Source of the DNA: CAZVFX01 sp964626565
Lineage (GTDB): Bacteria > Myxococcota_A > UBA9042 > CAIXZC01
Reading direction: 5' to 3'
NCBI GenBank assembly: GCA_964626565.1
Contig: CAZVFX010000235.1
Coordinates: 1-6,168, forward strand
Length of the DNA: 6,168 nucleotides
The position numbers were made by a program, and so were the translations under genes. Numbering within the stretch: position 1 is the stretch's first letter; each line of letters starts with the position of its first letter. Below, one piece after another: positions 5,901 through 6,168 of this stretch. A model generated the notes under the pieces. That model searched no databases. It had not been told where the DNA came from and saw nothing but the letters and a program-made list of their open reading frames with translations.

Positions 5901-6168
5901 CCCGAGTCCCAGGCCCCCGGGGGGCCCAGTTCGACCACTGCCCCCTGCTTGGCCCAGGTCATTCCGTCCTGCGAGGTGGCAAGATGCACGAGGTCATTTT
6001 CCGCAGTAAATGCCTCCGTGTAGTACATATAGAACGTGCCGTTCACGAGCACCACCGACGGGTCGTTCACGTGATTAGCGGGCCCATGGTCCACCAGGGA
6101 GGCCGGCGCCGACCAGGCAGGGTGCTTCTGCCAGGTCACCAGGTCCTTGCTGCGCGCAAGAAAGATAC
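2943..6168 (-). CDS. Large secreted protein: twin five-bladed beta-propellers plus array of eight-cysteine modules (5' end missing)
   Basis: Open at the right edge: the frame is already coding at the last bases (IFLARSKDLVTW), so the start lies outside; the GTG at 6139 is internal to a blade. Seen: ten blade-like units. Most end in an S-x-D-G-x-x-W type motif (for example SQDGMTW at 5954-5974, SPDGYTW at 5780-5800, SDDGLNW at 5135-5155, SGDGVEW at 4595-4615). DPSVV occurs in the second blade of each group of five, near 6060 and 5070. This pattern is typical of the GH43/GH32/GH68-like five-bladed propeller superfamily. One eight-Cys module (5348-5464) separates the two propellers and ten or more follow from 4396 to the TGA at 2943-2945. 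The frame changes across the 100-N gap only because the gap length is arbitrary; removing 155 bases (100 N plus a 55-base overlap) leaves 1022 in-frame codons. The protein ends in CCACF with no sorting tail. The cysteine content implies export and disulfides. Inferred role: surface or secreted glycan-binding or degrading protein; enzymatic activity is unproven. Confidence 0.88.
2949..4396 (-). repeat. Tandem array of eight-Cys modules (coding, 129-132 base period)
   Basis: In protein order the cores lie at 4295-4396 (short variant), 4148-4264, 4019-4135, 3887-4003, a part at 3837-3874 before the gap, then 3603-3719, 3471-3587, 3342-3458, 3213-3329, 3081-3197 and 2949-3065. Full cores are 39 residues with eight cysteines, joined by 4-5 residue linkers such as SYDN, AYDN, QPWAD or EWSN (the second core follows the short variant after a longer, Cys-containing linker). 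Besides the cysteines, the usual pattern is GCL-x-G at the start, ACQA-x-G in the middle, G-x-C before the fifth cysteine and P-x-S-x-D-P-x-N just before the CC pair. Eight cysteines per unit allow four disulfides. I do not recognise a named family; the spacing resembles CSalpha-beta (defensin-like) folds. Because the array spans an assembly gap, the true number of units is uncertain and could be higher. Confidence 0.9.
3737..3836. other. Assembly gap (100 N) flanked by an exact 55-base duplicate
   Basis: Exactly 100 N, a conventional placeholder for an unknown gap. The 55 bases before it (3682-3736) are identical to the 55 bases after it (3837-3891), and each contig ends exactly at the edge of the duplicate. 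This looks like two contigs sharing a 55-base k-mer overlap at a branching repeat. The gap falls inside the Cys-module array of the large gene. Any missing sequence is probably a whole number of 129-132 base units, because both flanks are in the same repeat phase. Confidence 0.95.
4415..5302 (-). other. Beta-propeller 2 (GH43/GH32-like)
   Basis: Protein-domain region of about 295 residues with five blade-like units. Landmarks are YGPSIINDDGKWRMWW, CDPSVVKVGGSYYLYFTA, TVLFHEGLFYHWYTDS, YHQPSGQFFMVYGN and NTTFVMHGGGTGWGVWD. Four units carry SxDGxxW-like ends (SDDGLNW, SDPDGPW, SVDGVNY, SGDGVEW). The DPSVV blade occupies the second place, as in propeller 1, so the two domains look like an internal duplication that has diverged strongly. 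Substrate cannot be told from the sequence. Confidence 0.7.
5348..5464 (-). repeat. Single eight-Cys module linking the two propellers
   Basis: This 39-residue unit has the same cysteine spacing as the C-terminal array (C-x2-C-x6-C-x3-C-x9-C-x10-CC-x-C). It includes the conserved GFCGQPGSDDPGACCAC stretch. It lies alone between the fifth blade of propeller 1 and the first blade of propeller 2. Two further cysteines follow (CHDWDC). Its presence away from the array shows that the module is an independent folding unit that can be placed between other domains. Confidence 0.85.
5475..6168 (-). other. Beta-propeller 1 (GH43/GH32-like), partial
   Basis: Protein-domain region inside the large gene. 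The right edge catches the end of one blade (ARSKDLVTWQKHP). Four more follow, recognisable by NDPSVVLVNGTFYMYYTEA, GRPSALYEEGEFRLWYDGW, EHFGEWYVMLTES and TPFLYVEDDQPKALFFGG. That makes five blades, the usual number for this superfamily. An Asp-Pro in an early blade is the place where GH43 enzymes carry the catalytic base, but the other catalytic acids cannot be placed with confidence. The last blade contains CWCKN, an extra cysteine pair just before the Cys-rich linker module. It may be a catalytic domain or a non-catalytic lectin-like propeller. Confidence 0.7.

Overview
The window is GC-rich bacterial DNA that looks like part of an environmental (metagenome-type) scaffold. Three protein genes are supported, all on the minus strand, so they read from the right edge to the left. 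The large secreted Cys-rich protein, the SGNH-family membrane protein and the orphan receiver domain would fit Myxococcota or a related delta-proteobacterial lineage. That assignment is inference; no taxonomic marker is present.

Right to centre (2943-6168): the 3' part of a very large gene whose start lies beyond the right edge. It encodes two five-bladed beta-propellers of the GH43/GH32-like superfamily. They are separated by one 39-residue, eight-cysteine module and followed by an array of at least ten more such modules that runs to the stop codon. A 100-N scaffold gap (3737-3836) interrupts the array. The 55 bases on each side of the gap are identical, so the two contigs probably overlap there. 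Collapsing the overlap restores one reading frame and gives 1022 visible codons. The cysteine spacing resembles the CSalpha-beta (defensin-like) signature, and this is the most unusual content of the window.

Centre-left (1040-2830): a 596-residue membrane protein with a possible N-terminal signal or anchor, a four-cysteine extracytoplasmic region, four membrane helices and a C-terminal SGNH (GDSL-like) esterase or acyltransferase domain, predicted to lie outside the membrane. The usual block III Asn is Gly.

Left (461-919): a standalone 152-residue response-regulator receiver domain. It keeps the phosphoacceptor Asp but has lost the acidic pair, the conserved Thr and the conserved Lys. Its ribosome binding site is strong, and the 120-base gap upstream of it carries a perfect hairpin and two palindromic direct repeats.

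Far left (1-330): no gene. There are seven copies of a GGGGACAGACC-type motif in a mixed tandem array with 42-49 base spacing. An eighth copy lies inside the SGNH gene.

The genes are co-oriented with gaps of 112 and 120 bases. The first two fit an envelope function (a secreted adhesive or glycan-binding protein next to a possible envelope glycan-modifying enzyme), but no direct functional link can be shown from the sequence.
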